Shown: positions 1 to 11,338 of the stretch, one piece after another
Layout of the letters: every line of letters begins with the position of its first letter
How positions within the stretch are numbered: position 1 is the first letter of the stretch
From: Daldinia sp. FL1419
Taxonomy: Eukaryota; Ascomycota; Sordariomycetes; Xylariales; Hypoxylaceae
Assembly: GCA_025201765.1 (NCBI GenBank)
Contig: MU623394.1
Span: 62,001 to 126,000 of the forward strand
Reading direction: 5' to 3'
Length of the DNA stretch: 64,000 nucleotides
Position numbers and translations under genes: made by a program
The notes under the pieces: model-generated
Database searches by the model: none
Seen by the model: the letters and a program-made list of their open reading frames with translations, nothing else
What the model was told of the DNA's origin: nothing

Positions 1-590
1 CCTTTTATAATAATCATTTTTTTAAATTATATCCTACTATTATTTTATTTATTTATTTTATAATATCATTTTTAAAATATATTATTTAAATAATTAAATA
101 ATAATTTATAATATTGTTAGAATTATTATTTTATATTTTAAAAGCTTTAATAATATTATAATATATATTTTAAAATAATAAAATAAAATTTAAGATTATT
201 ATTAATTAATATATACTTTAATATAATAATAATTCTATAAAAAATTAAATTAATATTTTAATATTAGGGATAATTATAAAGAATAAAGGATTCTCCATTA
301 TAGCTCTTAGCCTTCAATATCTCTCAAATTTTAACATTTTAAAATTCCCTCTTATCTCTATTTTTTTACTCTTTTTATTTAAATGTATAATGGAAATTGC
401 TATAGTTTAAATTAAATGCATCCTATAAATAAAATATTAAATATAGAATTAAATAATATATTTAATTAAAATAAATTAATTTTTAATTAAGTTTCTAAAC
501 TCATAACCTATTAAAATAAAACATATATATAAAATAAATTATTTATATTATTAAATTTATTTTAAAGAATAAATGGACATATCTACAATA
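1..590. other. AT-rich, probably RIP-degraded block
   Basis: The sequence is almost wholly A and T, with long runs of AAT, TTA and ATTT and very few GC dinucleotides. It changes to normal composition near 590. No reading frame of interest is present. In ascomycetes this composition is typical of repeats mutated by repeat-induced point mutation. I infer the edge of an AT isochore or an old transposon, but no element can be recognised. Confidence 0.7.
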
Positions 591-1724
591 TATAAGGTCA
601 TGGATATGGGGCATATTATATCCCTATATACCAGCCACACACATTCCAACAGGGAACGTGTTTGTAAGCCTCTTGGTTGAGTTTATATGCATGCTGTGTC
701 GTTTCTCTAACACGCGAGCACTCCATTAGGTATATCATAGCTTGTACCTGCAAACTTACCTACCTAGGTGCCTGGATTAGAGGTTGGTACTGGGCACACT
801 ACTACAATCAGCTATATATTTGTACAGTCAAACCAGCGACTATGTTTGGCGAGTGGCAAAGGAAGTGGTGTACAGTGAAAGCTTTCTGTGGGGAATTCAT
901 TGCCCTGTATATTTAAATGCGTTTCCCACCTACCTAACATGGATATCTATCTACCTAGGTAGGGAATATCTCCCGGTTCCTCATCTTAAGCTGTGCGCCT
1001 TCATGATACTAAACTCACACTGGCCCAGTCTATCCCATTTGATCATGTTGTCCGTGATTAACATAAATGTTTTTCAAAGTAGACCTATCCCTTTCGATCT
1101 AGGTTCCTTTCCTCCAAGCCTCCACCTCTCAACCGGGATGCTCCATCCGAGTTACAGTGTATTTATCACGAACTATCCTCGATAAAACACTTACTAGACA
1201 AAAATGGACACGCTATCACCCCAGCTACCAAAATTCAATGTTAAAATATACGGTATACGAATATACGAGCGCCTTAATTGGCCAGGCGAATCACTTCATA
1301 AGTGATAGAAGTAGCATAGACCGTATATACATTCTCCGTAGTAGTCAATGTATCCTGACCTGGAATACTTCAAACAGTGTGATTGCACTTGAAGAAAATT
1401 CTTTTTTTTGTCTAACACAATCAGTGCTGTTAATCTATATCTACTTGTACAGTGCTCCAAGAGTCTATACATTCGGTATATACCCATGGTGGTAAAATCA
1501 CCATTTCTCTGGAATATATAAACATATTCACTCCTCCCAGGTCTTTTCCAAGATATCTTTTCCAATATAAAGACTTATTCTTCTCTTCTATTTAGCTTTT
1601 CGATCTACAAAACTACTTTCCCTCCCAGACAATTTTAGCTTCCTACTTTTCTTAGAACATTTCATCATCCCCTACGCTCTTTCATTACCTTAGTAATTAC
1701 CATCTGGTATACTCATTGCCGAAG
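591..1724. other. Spacer upstream of the ankyrin gene
   Basis: Normal-composition intergenic DNA with short ACCTAGGT-type palindromes near 768 and 950. Pyrimidine-rich tracts between about 1575 and 1700 probably form the promoter and leader of the downstream gene. The small open frames here show no protein-like composition. Confidence 0.5.
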
Positions 1725-3782
1725 ATGGCTAAGCTTACGGATCTTCCCACGGAATTGATACAACAAATTGCAACAATCGGTGGTCGCTCCCCTATCTTAG
1801 AAGAAAGGGACTTGGCTAGTCTCTCCGTCGTGAATTGGCAGTTTCATAGAGCCGTCACGCCAATCTACTGGAGGTATGCTATCAGCGAGATAGCAAAGCC
1901 AGACTCTCTTAGCCGTAGAAACGAACCCTATACCCATGCGGCAATATGGGGGAGTACTCTTATGTTTGATGCCGCGGTCGCATGGGGATTCGAACCAGAA
2001 TCTCCGCACCTTATACTATTGCAAGCCTGCCAAGAGGATCATTACGATATTGTTGCTCGGTTATTAGACCGCGGCACTAAGTTAGAAGATGATTCGGCGA
2101 AGCACGCAATCAATTATTACGGGAACAAATTTCCTGCTCTCCAAGAGGGATGCGTCCCCCTAAAAATTGCGATTGACAATGGGCATGAGGGTATTGTTAT
2201 GCTGCTACTATCCCATGGCGCCAATCCGTCATTTATCACGATGGAGGGAGATTCTGTATCCGCCTTGCACGGAGCCGCAGCCACGAATATGGTTCAAGTC
2301 GCGGAGTACCTTATACAGCAAGTAGGGTTACCGGTTGATTTGCCTGACTATAGGGGATACACTCCTCTACGCTACGCCTTGACGTATTCGTCCAATCGCG
2401 ATAGTGACACTCAAATGCTCGCGAAACTCATAGAGCTTGGAGCCGACGTCAACAGCGAACTCCGCGGTGAGCTCCCGCTAACATCAGCGTTGTTCCGAGC
2501 GAAATATAGACACGCTGCTATGTTGCTTGACGCCGGCTCGAAGATCGTACCGGAAAAGCCATGGCCAAGAGTCAAGTTCCCAATTCACGCCCTGATAGCG
2601 GGTTCAAAATCAGTCAAGTACAAGTCGTCCAGACAGCTCGCTATACTCCATAGAATCATCGACGCTGGTGCTGATTTGACGAAGAAATACGTTCGGGGAT
2701 ATTCGCCGCTAAAGGAAGCGATGCTCAACGGGAGCGAGAACATGCTATCACACATCCTTGAGATACTTGGCGAGGACCATCCACATCCAGACGACTTGTT
2801 AGACGACTTGGTATGGGGTGGGAAGCGTGTACATCGTTTCGAGGAGAAAGTAGGCGTAGTGCTAAAAAGGGGTGCGGGAATTGACACAACTTTAAGCATC
2901 GGCTTGTCACTTCTTCAATGGGCGATTATTGAGAGATGTGAATACACCAAGTTTCTAGAAAAGCTGTTATCTATGGCTAACGATTCCATGCTTGATCGTA
3001 GTTATCTTGACGATCTTCTCGCGGACTTCAGTAGTGGTGGCCATGGCTTCTGTGGGATCTATCTTAATCATCTGGAGGTACTTGTTACTCATGGTGCCCG
3101 ACTTAAGAGCCTTGATGAAGTATACTCCTCCGTATTGCACATGGCGAAAGCCAGTCCGTGTCACATACCTCACTGGTTAGACGAGGGACTTGATATGGGG
3201 TTTTCAACGGAGGAGTTGCATGGATTATTCGTGTACGCTCTAGAGAAAGACTCGGAGGAACTCGCTTCCAGCATACTCAGGCGCTTAGAACCTAGCCTCT
3301 CGGAAATAAACCCTCAGTGGTTGTTCAAAGCCGCCAAGATGCCTACGCACAGAATCGCCGACAAGCTCTTGGAGCATGCAAAGGGCTCCGATCTGAATTA
3401 CATCATGTCGGGAAACACGGCTTTTGCTACTGTTTCGAACGGAAGATGCAGCACCAAGCATATCAGTCGACTTATGGAACTTGGTGCAGACCCAATGCTG
3501 CTCGCTAATCAACAAGTTTGCCATGAATGTCGTTTCAGTCCAATATGTGGATTACAAGGAGCCTCGGCCTTAGAAGCGGCAATACATCACTGTTCCCTCG
3601 AGTTGGTCAAAGAAATGTGGCAGAGAATTACCCCTGAATCCCGACCAGATGCCAGACAATTCATCCCGTGCGTTCGCTACAGATGTGAGGCGGAGAGAGC
3701 TGAGATAGTAGCGTGGTTAGAGGAGGTTAGCGTGAAGGATGGCGGAATAATACAAGACGAAGAGGCAGTCCGGGAAGCATGA
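1725..3782 (+). CDS. F-box-like/ankyrin-repeat protein
   Basis: A single-exon protein of 685 residues. I start at the ATG at 1725; the frame extends nine bases upstream only through a TTG. The N-terminus (about residues 4-50: LTDLPTELIQQIA, then a Leu-rich helix and a WQFHRAVTPIYWRY stretch) looks like a divergent F-box. From about residue 95 there are degenerate ankyrin units, with motifs such as HEGIVMLLLSHGANP, TPLRYAL and LIELGADVNSE. Ankyrin repeats bind proteins, and F-box/ankyrin proteins usually serve as adaptors for SCF ubiquitin ligases; the target is unknown. The C-terminal third also has ankyrin-like pieces (LMELGADPML) and a Cys-rich patch. It lies about 415 bp upstream of the HET gene, in the same direction. 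The ankyrin call is firm; the F-box call is less so. Confidence 0.85.
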   Translation: MAKLTDLPTELIQQIATIGGRSPILEERDLASLSVVNWQFHRAVTPIYWRYAISEIAKPDSLSRRNEPYTHAAIWGSTLMFDAAVAWGFEPESPHLILLQACQEDHYDIVARLLDRGTKLEDDSAKHAINYYGNKFPALQEGCVPLKIAIDNGHEGIVMLLLSHGANPSFITMEGDSVSALHGAAATNMVQVAEYLIQQVGLPVDLPDYRGYTPLRYALTYSSNRDSDTQMLAKLIELGADVNSELRGELPLTSALFRAKYRHAAMLLDAGSKIVPEKPWPRVKFPIHALIAGSKSVKYKSSRQLAILHRIIDAGADLTKKYVRGYSPLKEAMLNGSENMLSHILEILGEDHPHPDDLLDDLVWGGKRVHRFEEKVGVVLKRGAGIDTTLSIGLSLLQWAIIERCEYTKFLEKLLSMANDSMLDRSYLDDLLADFSSGGHGFCGIYLNHLEVLVTHGARLKSLDEVYSSVLHMAKASPCHIPHWLDEGLDMGFSTEELHGLFVYALEKDSEELASSILRRLEPSLSEINPQWLFKAAKMPTHRIADKLLEHAKGSDLNYIMSGNTAFATVSNGRCSTKHISRLMELGADPMLLANQQVCHECRFSPICGLQGASALEAAIHHCSLELVKEMWQRITPESRPDARQFIPCVRYRCEAERAEIVAWLEEVSVKDGGIIQDEEAVREA

Positions 3783-4197
3783 TGTGTTGGGGTGCCAGGT
3801 TATGATAACCCTAATAATACTAGTATTTCTAATTTTGCTATGGCTGGTGTGTGGCATGCGTTGAGGGGATATTCAGTATCCTAGGAATTACAGATTGAGG
3901 ATAATGGGGCTCTTGGTAAGAGAATAGAGATTTCCAATATAATTTATTCTGCCGGCAGATATGAAAACATGACCACAGCGAAAGCAAGTTGGATAAGTTA
4001 CTGGGCCGCTTGACTGCGTACATTTGAGCAAGGGGGGGCACACCGCCAGTCCTTACTCGATACGTGACTGTAAAGCGAGTGAATTAATGTCAGGCATACC
4101 CATGACTTACCTACCTCAAGAGGGGTTAAAGTACCTAATTTATTCTAAATCCGATATTTTCATGTTTAGCAAGATCTTACTGCTATTTGTAAAATCT
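3783..4197. other. Spacer between ankyrin and HET genes
   Basis: About 415 bp without a supported gene. It must hold the terminator of the ankyrin gene and the promoter of the HET gene. I see no clear TATA element. Confidence 0.5.
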
Positions 4198-6268
4198 ATG
4201 ATGTCTGACCAAGAGGATACTCTTAATAAATTAATCCCTTACGAATACTAGTTAGTATACAGACCCTTCTGTCTATTACCCCCCACTCACTATCAATGCG
4301 ATACATGCTGTAACTATTATGCTAACTTACATATAAATAACAAGCCCCCTTTCTTCAAACGCCCACACGCGAGTTCTTGAGTTGAAGCCTTCCTTAGACC
4401 AGTCGGCGCCAATTTGCTGCTCGTTATTTGAAATTAATTTAAACCACGAGGACCAATCTGAATACGATGCCTTATCATACACATGGGGGGTTCCGAACTT
4501 CACAGAGCATCTTGTCGTCGAGAAGTGTTACTTGGAAATCACACAAAACCTCGCTTGCGCCTTGCGCCGGTTTCGAAAGCCAACCAAGAGTCGTATGCTT
4601 TGGGTTGACGCGATTTGTATAAACCAACAAGACGATAGGGAAAAGGCAAGGCAAATCCCGTTCATGAGACAAATATATCGTAGTGCGTCATCGGTACTTG
4701 TATGGTTGGGTGCTGATGAAGTTGGTGCGGATTCTTTGCGCCGACTCCATCATCTCGTAAAGCAACCCAAGTTGAACCTATTTACAGCAGATATTACCCG
4801 AGAACTAGACGTAATTACCAAGCTACCGTGGTTCCATCGGCGTTGGATCATTCAAGAGGTCGTTTTAAATCCCAACGTCGTTTTGAACTGTGCCGAGGCG
4901 AGTATGCCATGGGCACGGCTTGTCCAAACCTTGAGTACGGGAATAGTCACGGAAGTTATGAGCTCGTTAATAACGATGGCGGAACTTTGGAGAGACTGGA
5001 TACTCCAAAAAGATGACACCCAGCCCCGCATGTTCCAACTTCTCACTTCATTTCACGACTCCGAATGCCAGGATACTAGAGATGTGATATACGCCCTAGG
5101 GGGTTTGGCTTGTGACGTGTATTTGCGGGATAACAGTTACAGTACTGTGGCGATAGCAGAAGAATATGACATAAAAGAAGGCGATGAGGCTAAGGAGATC
5201 ATAGAAGTAATTGATGCCAAGTCAGATGGTTTTGTAAACCCAGCAGAGGTCGTAGAGGATCATGGGAGAACCGTAATACCCGTCGACTACGCCGTCTCCG
5301 CTGAATGGCTTTACTTTGAAGTTGTGGTTGGACTTCTTAAATCTCAGGCCTTAGATATTGTTGACCTCTTGGCCCAGTGCGCCATTAGGAAGACGGACGA
5401 AGAGTCGGACCAAATGCCTTCGTGGATTCCCGACTGGAGGAAACCCAAGATTAGAGAACCACTCTGGCTTACACCGAAAGATGCACAAGGCCATTTAGAT
5501 CCCAGCAACAGGTCAATACTAATAATTCAGTCTTCAAGCATCCAACTACTAGGCCAAGTAACCAATAACGATGTCAGCGGTATTTTCCCCAAAATATATA
5601 GCGAACACGACATTCATCAATGGTTCCTAAATACGTGGGCAAGATTATCCGAATTACGAGTACTCGACGATGATAGTGCGCATCAACACCAACACCAACC
5701 CAACGAGCAGATCTTGGCCCGTTTAGTCAATACGATTTTGAGCGAAAAGACACCATATGGACATAACGGATTATCTAGTTTCAACGTGGAGGGATTTCAC
5801 AAATCGTGGAACGAGTACCGAGGGTATTTAAAAGGCGTTTGCGAGAAGATACAACAAGGAATCGTGATCCCGGAGTTCTACAAGTTTACCTGGAATTATA
5901 TGAGGGGTCGCACTATATTCATTTGGCAAGACGCAGCGAGTTCTCAGCCGCAGTATGGATATGGGCCCCCTAACGCCCGACCGGGCGACACGATCCTGGC
6001 TCCAGGGACATCCACTTTTCAAGCCTACTTCGATTCGGGCATGCGGCCGTTGAACACCTATAAGTCGTCATTGGTGCTTAGGCAGGCTCCAGGAGAAAGT
6101 GACTCGTCGGTCGGGAAGAAGGATCGTGAGCTACCGGGGAACTTTCGATACGTTGGGGATTGCCAGGTCATGCTGTACTCTGGACGTGTTATTCACGACT
6201 TGACGGGTGAATCTGACGCCTATGAGCCGCGGAGTTTTTCTTGGTTCAGACGGTTTGCTATATCGTAG
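4198..6268 (+). CDS. HET-domain (heterokaryon incompatibility) protein, two exons
   Basis: The long second-exon frame has no in-frame ATG near its start, but its N-terminus is missing the usual HET entry motif. I recover it by splicing. Exon 1 is 4198-4250, the intron is 4251-4344 (donor GTTAGT, branch GCTAAC at 4321, acceptor AAG), and exon 2 is 4345-6268. The junction codon TA|C restores the typical YEYYPLSS...TRVLEL start. The result is 658 residues. HET-domain motifs follow in order: YDALSYTWG, WVDAICINQQD, YRSASSVLVWLG, and LPWFHRRWIIQEV. The C-terminal part is the usual variable HET-protein extension. Family members trigger growth inhibition or cell death when incompatible fungal individuals fuse, and some act in NLR-like defence. 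The partner is unknown. A second ATG at 4201 is an alternative start. Confidence 0.88.
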
Positions 6269-7444
6269 CTCACGAGTTTACTTATATTAACTACCTAGTT
6301 AGGTCAACTGTTAGGGTTCAGAAGTCGTCGGGGAGAAAAGGTTGGTATAGGCATGGATCCAAGTCCTATAAAAAGTGGTGCCGGTATCCCTGTAGTTGTC
6401 CGCAGCCGCCCCCAAATTCGCAGACAGGTGTTTAATACCTAATGGACAACATTTTGCATAGGTACCTAGTTAAATACTAGACTTATTAATGCAGTAAGGC
6501 GTTACGTATTTCTCATCATCGTGGTTTTTTCTCGAATCGCCGGTACTTTCGAAGAGTTAATTTCTTCATCTCGATATGAAGGCATACAGACAGGACAGAG
6601 AATGTAACTCTACAGCCAAGATGCAAACAGTCTTTTCGATCTTGGCCACTAAAGTTGGCTCGGAAACTTCCGAAGTCCTACCCCAGTTTTATAAGGATTT
6701 TATTGTGTGTCCCCCCGCGCCCGCGCTGTTTAGATCGGCATCGCCAAGAATGTTGCCTTACCGTTGCCTGTCGTAGCTTATCTATGTAGTGTACGTGCTT
6801 ACATCCCTAGCATTACGGCACAGGCAAGAATGAGCTTAAACTGCTCCGCCATATTATCGGTTGCCTCATGCTAAATGTATGCAGGACTAACCACTGTCTA
6901 GGAGAGACCCTTTTCGCTCTCTACGGGTCCTGGTGGACTCCCCCGATTGGGTCAAATCCTCGGTGTTGATCGTCTAGACCAGGTTCTTCTCCGAGTGACT
7001 CAGCCCTCCGAAGGCTGAGCCATGAGAGCTACGAACTCATTAGGCTATCTAGTGTATGTCTTATAGTCCACTATTCGTAGTCTATCTGAAGTGATTGGGT
7101 ACCTAGGTAGTTGATGCATATGCGTTATCCAATGATGACAACAAACGGTAAGGGGATATAGATGCCGTTGGTAGAATCTAGCCAAGAATGAGGAAAGGAT
7201 TCACAAGATGTGCAGCTGTTAAAGCTTAATCGACCAGGCAGCAACTGTGTCCGAGTGCCTCAATGAGATCCATCTTCATCCTCCTATCCTGTCTATATAT
7301 ATATCAACGTGCTGTCTTCCAGGTCCCATCTCAATATACCCATATCTTCAACATACTCCTTCGACCCTCATAACTCTCTATCTTTTCACATACTCAACCA
7401 GGGTGCTTAGATATTCTAGTCAAAGCTTAGATCAAGAACTCATC
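6269..7444. other. Spacer with tandem hairpins and ATPase promoter
   Basis: About 1.2 kb without a supported gene. Two adjacent perfect stem-loops lie at 6999-7019 and 7022-7040. A TATA-like alternating TA run is at 7294-7304, roughly 140 bp before the ATPase start, followed by a CT-rich leader. Confidence 0.5.
7294..7304 (+). promoter_or_regulatory. TATA-like element of the AAA ATPase gene
   Basis: An alternating TA run sits about 140 bp upstream of the chosen ATG at 7445 and is followed by a pyrimidine-rich leader. The position fits a core promoter; this is inference from spacing only. Confidence 0.35.
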
Positions 7445-10237
7445 ATGTCTGGCCGAAACACTACGAATTCCACCAAGTCTAAGCGCCCCGTGCAGCGTTC
7501 GAAACACTACCGCGAAAATGACCCTACATTCCTAGCTGCACAGAAGGAGGCAGAGCGACGCGAGCAAATCCTCGCTGATCGCCTTCGTGTGGAAGCCAAA
7601 TGGAGACCCAAGATTCCCGAAGTACGAAGGCTCAACTTCGAAAACTTCAAGAATCGATTCCACGATATTAATGAGCCAGACTACGCCATCGACGTTCTCA
7701 TGGCTGGTCCTTATCTCCAGGGCCAAGTCAGACGCGAACGGGCCCTTCGACGAAAAGAGGAGCACGTACGTACTCGTCAACATATGTTGCTCGCATACGG
7801 CCTTCCCCGAGAGCAAGTGTATGCTTCTCGACCCAAGAATGGTGCCTCGGAGAAGGCTAAGAGAGAAAAGAAAGCCGAGGCCGCTCAGATGAACGAGGGA
7901 GAAATGCAACGTATTCGCATCCAATCGCAACCTGTTCTAGGGCATCTCACATCCCTCCTGAAGGATACCGAACAGAGATCTACACCCCGCACTTTTGTCA
8001 GGCCTTTTAAGGCCCTGGTGTATTTCCAACCCAAGATGAAGGAGATTCTTGCTACTCTTGAGGAGAAATGGGCCGACTATGAGGACATTGACATCGAATC
8101 CGATGAACTCCCAGAGATTCCTGACGTAGAGAGTATTGAGTCCAAGACAAAGGACTCTAGCTCCAAGGAGAGCGATGACGACGACGATGATGATGACAAT
8201 GAGTCTCTTCTTTCGGTTGACTCTAACGCTGAGGACTTGGACACCATTATGGATAGTCCTGAGGCTCTTAGGGACATGCGGTGCTATGTCAACTTCATCG
8301 ACAAGGAGGTGATGACTGTACACAACCGCTTTTCCGATAGTGCAACCGATAAGGTCAAGTTCGAAGATCTTTGGTCTCTCTTCCGTCCCGGGGATCTGAT
8401 TTACATGCCCGCAGCGGGAGAAACATCAGGCCGTTACCACGAAGTATGGCGTGTCTATAGGACAGAGATGCCAGAAATAGAGGCGTCATACTCTACCAAG
8501 CTGGAATGGGACTTCTTCCAGGACGAGTTGTTACAGGACAAGAAGGACAAGTTCAACATATATGCGTACTATATCGACCACGACGGAGATTCCTTCGGTG
8601 CAGTGCGTCATACCTTTGAAATAGAGGCTTTCGTGGGCGAGAGGCTTGTCGAATCTCTCGAAGTATTCCCCATTCGCTATCGACAAGACCACCAGCAATT
8701 CCTGGGCACGCTCAAGAAGAACGGTCAGGATTTCCAGAGATACCTCACGGATAGGCATCAATCCTATCATGCTTGGACTTTGACAAGGAACCCGCCATAT
8801 GACACTCCAGAGGTTAACGACGAGATTCTAGAGAACGAAAACTACGAGAAGATGCGACATCCCGAATTCGTGGAGAGCGACGTTATTGTTGATCTCCAGG
8901 AAGCCTATCAGAAGCATTCGGGATGGCGACCTTGCTTCCATCGATTGACAGTGAACAAGTCCATCGGATGCGAGGTTGAGGATGATGGATTCGGTATCCA
9001 ACAGTGGCATGACTCGGCTAGGACACACCTCGCATATTCGCAGGCTGAAATTGTCCAGAAGAAGGAAGGTGTTGAGTTATGGCAGCGTCGCGAGAATCTT
9101 AACATCGACACGTTCTTACGCCAGCGGACGAAGGGTAGCCGCACGCACGAGATGAACCCTGAGGCTCTCGTGCTACGCGAGGACGACCTCGTCCTTCTTC
9201 CCAAGCGTATGTTCGCATACGCCTTACGCGAGCGCAGATTCGTGCCCGTCGATATCAACTTCCTGAAGCCCATCCGTAGGGAGCAAGGTGTGTTCGAAAA
9301 CCTCAAGATCTTGAAGGATTACAAAGACATCGTCCGGGGTCTTGTCGCTTCTCATTTCCAGAAGAAGACCCTCGAGAAGCGCTACGTCGACATGGCAACC
9401 GAGGGACCAAGTCAGGATTTGATCCAAAACAAGGGTCGGGGTTTGGTTGTCTTACTTCACGGTGTTCCTGGTGTGGGTAAAACCGCAACGGCCGAAGCAG
9501 TAGCTATGGAGTACCGCAAACCTCTATTCGTCATTACTTGCGGTGATCTCGGTCTGACACCGTCCCAAGTCGAGTATTCGTTGAACAATGTTTTCCGGTT
9601 AGCTAACCTCTGGGATTGTGTTCTCCTGCTTGACGAGGCCGATGTGTTCCTAGCGCAGCGTTCTAAACTCGACATGAAGCGCAACGCGCTAGTCTCCGTG
9701 TTCTTGCGTGTTCTCGAGTACTACAACGGATTGCTCTTCCTCACAACTAACCGAGTGAACACCATCGACGAGGCTTTCAAGTCGCGTATCCACATGTCTC
9801 TATACTACCCACCTCTCGACAAGACCCAGACTCAGGATATCTTCCGACTCAACCTCGCTAAGTTACGCGAGATCGAGGCCCAGCGCCACACCATGACCGG
9901 CGAGCCGACACTCGTCATCAAGGACCGCGAGATCATCGAGTTTGCCGCCAAACACTATGAAGCCAACTCGCGATCCACGAGCTGCTGGAACGGTCGTCAA
10001 ATCCGTAACGCTTTCCAGATCGCGTCGAGCTTGGCGCACCACAACTTTACCATCGCGGTCGAAAATGCGCGAGCAAACGGCCAACAGCCTCCTATGGCGC
10101 CGGTACTGGACCGCGGCTTGTTCGATAAGGTGCAGATGTCGACGTTGAGCTTCGACCGCCATATGAAGGAGTCCAAAGGATTCGACAACGACTTGCCGAT
10201 GAGGAACACCTTTTACGAGGAGGAGAAGTTTGAGTGA
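7445..10237 (+). CDS. AAA+ ATPase with fungal N-terminal DUF7025-like region
   Basis: A single-exon protein of 930 residues. The frame is open further upstream, but that part reads like leader DNA. The ATG at 7445 begins the hydrophilic, basic N-terminus typical of the family. Residues about 230-250 form a Ser/Asp-rich acidic tract. The region from about 275 to 420 matches the N-terminal domain that precedes fungal AAA cores. The AAA core carries Walker A GVPGVGKT at about 673-680 and Walker B VLLLDEADVF at about 726-735, then a sensor-like LFLTTNRV and an arginine-rich FKSRIHMSL segment. The C-terminal lid ends in a Phe/Glu-rich tail. Such proteins are predicted to remodel other proteins with ATP; substrates are unknown. 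Codon use is even, with no sign of introns or damage. Confidence 0.9.
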   Translation: MSGRNTTNSTKSKRPVQRSKHYRENDPTFLAAQKEAERREQILADRLRVEAKWRPKIPEVRRLNFENFKNRFHDINEPDYAIDVLMAGPYLQGQVRRERALRRKEEHVRTRQHMLLAYGLPREQVYASRPKNGASEKAKREKKAEAAQMNEGEMQRIRIQSQPVLGHLTSLLKDTEQRSTPRTFVRPFKALVYFQPKMKEILATLEEKWADYEDIDIESDELPEIPDVESIESKTKDSSSKESDDDDDDDDNESLLSVDSNAEDLDTIMDSPEALRDMRCYVNFIDKEVMTVHNRFSDSATDKVKFEDLWSLFRPGDLIYMPAAGETSGRYHEVWRVYRTEMPEIEASYSTKLEWDFFQDELLQDKKDKFNIYAYYIDHDGDSFGAVRHTFEIEAFVGERLVESLEVFPIRYRQDHQQFLGTLKKNGQDFQRYLTDRHQSYHAWTLTRNPPYDTPEVNDEILENENYEKMRHPEFVESDVIVDLQEAYQKHSGWRPCFHRLTVNKSIGCEVEDDGFGIQQWHDSARTHLAYSQAEIVQKKEGVELWQRRENLNIDTFLRQRTKGSRTHEMNPEALVLREDDLVLLPKRMFAYALRERRFVPVDINFLKPIRREQGVFENLKILKDYKDIVRGLVASHFQKKTLEKRYVDMATEGPSQDLIQNKGRGLVVLLHGVPGVGKTATAEAVAMEYRKPLFVITCGDLGLTPSQVEYSLNNVFRLANLWDCVLLLDEADVFLAQRSKLDMKRNALVSVFLRVLEYYNGLLFLTTNRVNTIDEAFKSRIHMSLYYPPLDKTQTQDIFRLNLAKLREIEAQRHTMTGEPTLVIKDREIIEFAAKHYEANSRSTSCWNGRQIRNAFQIASSLAHHNFTIAVENARANGQQPPMAPVLDRGLFDKVQMSTLSFDRHMKESKGFDNDLPMRNTFYEEEKFE

Positions 10238-10588
10238 TGAATTCTTGGGATTGGGTATGGTTTAAGGTTAGAGCAAATCTATGAGATTTTATACTGGAAT
10301 TAAATAGAAATAATTCTAGACTCTTATTATCACTGAAGTTTTGCCATGGTAACAAGATCCATGTAGCGTCGATAACCTTGTTACTTGAATTTGTCTTATT
10401 GTCGTAACTCTAACATAATAGATGGTAAGTCAGCAAACCCCTTAAGACAGGAACAACGAACGTTCTGACAACAAGCCCTTCGCAGAATAACCCTTAGCAG
10501 ATACGCAATCTCTTCGCCTAGCTAATTTCATCATAGATAGCCTCCGATTGCGATATCAATCCGACCGCAGCTGAAATACCTAGTTAAA
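10238..10588. other. Convergent 3' spacer
   Basis: About 350 bp between the 3' ends of two genes that face each other (ATPase on +, hydrolase on -). It is AT-rich and should contain both polyadenylation regions. No gene is visible. Confidence 0.5.
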
Positions 10589-11338
10589 TTACGGTTCGTG
10601 TAGGAATTGGTTGAACCAGTTAACAGCGTCGTTTTTTGCCCTAACCATAGACACCAGCTCGCCCGGCGCCTTATCACTGCCGCGAACGAGAGCGCCATGC
10701 GCCACACCCGGGTAGTGGCGATAGTCAAAGTCGATGCCTAGCTTGGGGATCTTCTCCAACGTATAAGTCTTCAACTCCGCAGAGTACATGGGGTCGTGCT
10801 CAGGGGCCAAAAGTTGCACGGGAACAGCAACCTCGTCGATATCCTTGGTAGTCAAAAGGGAGGGGTGTCCAGTCGAGATGCAGTCGACTAGAGGGGGGTT
10901 GTGTTCCTTAGCTCCGAGACGGAAGACGCCCCATCCTCCGTAGCAGTAACCGATGGCGCCGATCTTCTTGTGCTTCTCACGCAGAGCCTTCGCAACAGCG
11001 AGTATCTCGGGCTCTCGGGCCTCGCGGGAGTTTCGCACCATGAAGCCCGCGAAGTCGTAGCCGCTAAAGTCTCCGGACATGATGGCGGGAGTGGGCGGGA
11101 CTACTTCACCGCCGAAAAAGTCGGGAAGATAGACTGTGGCATTGATCTCACGAGCGAAGTGGTCCGTTAGGAGGCGCAGGTTGGGAAAAGTCCAGCCGAA
11201 GACATCGTGAATAATGAGAACGGCGGCGTCAGGGTTATCACCAGCAATGTAGGTGTCGTTGTTAGCGATTTTCCCGACCTTTCCGCTCGGAGTTCCGCTC
11301 CATTCGAAGCCCTTAATGCAGCACTTGGAAATCGACAT
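10589..11338 (-). CDS. Dienelactone hydrolase family protein
   Basis: 249 residues from the ATG at 11338. A longer frame to 11407 exists, but the shorter start gives the family-typical MSISKCCIKG beginning. The fold is alpha/beta hydrolase. The Cys nucleophile lies in GYCYGGWG (Cys132), the acid in APEHDPMYS (Asp182) and the histidine in GVAHGA (His214), so the catalytic triad is complete. The early VLIIHDVFGW strand is also typical. Family members hydrolyse lactones or related esters such as dienelactones from aromatic breakdown; many fungal paralogues have unknown substrates. No signal peptide is seen, so it is probably cytosolic. The length matches the usual 240-260 residues. The gene converges on the ATPase gene. 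Confidence 0.9.
   Translation of the reverse strand: MSISKCCIKGFEWSGTPSGKVGKIANNDTYIAGDNPDAAVLIIHDVFGWTFPNLRLLTDHFAREINATVYLPDFFGGEVVPPTPAIMSGDFSGYDFAGFMVRNSREAREPEILAVAKALREKHKKIGAIGYCYGGWGVFRLGAKEHNPPLVDCISTGHPSLLTTKDIDEVAVPVQLLAPEHDPMYSAELKTYTLEKIPKLGIDFDYRHYPGVAHGALVRGSDKAPGELVSMVRAKNDAVNWFNQFLHEP

Noticed and set aside
4024..4251. A 75-codon frame ending ...LIPYEY
   Set aside because: Only its last part, from 4198, is used, as exon 1 of the HET gene; the upstream part has no coding look.
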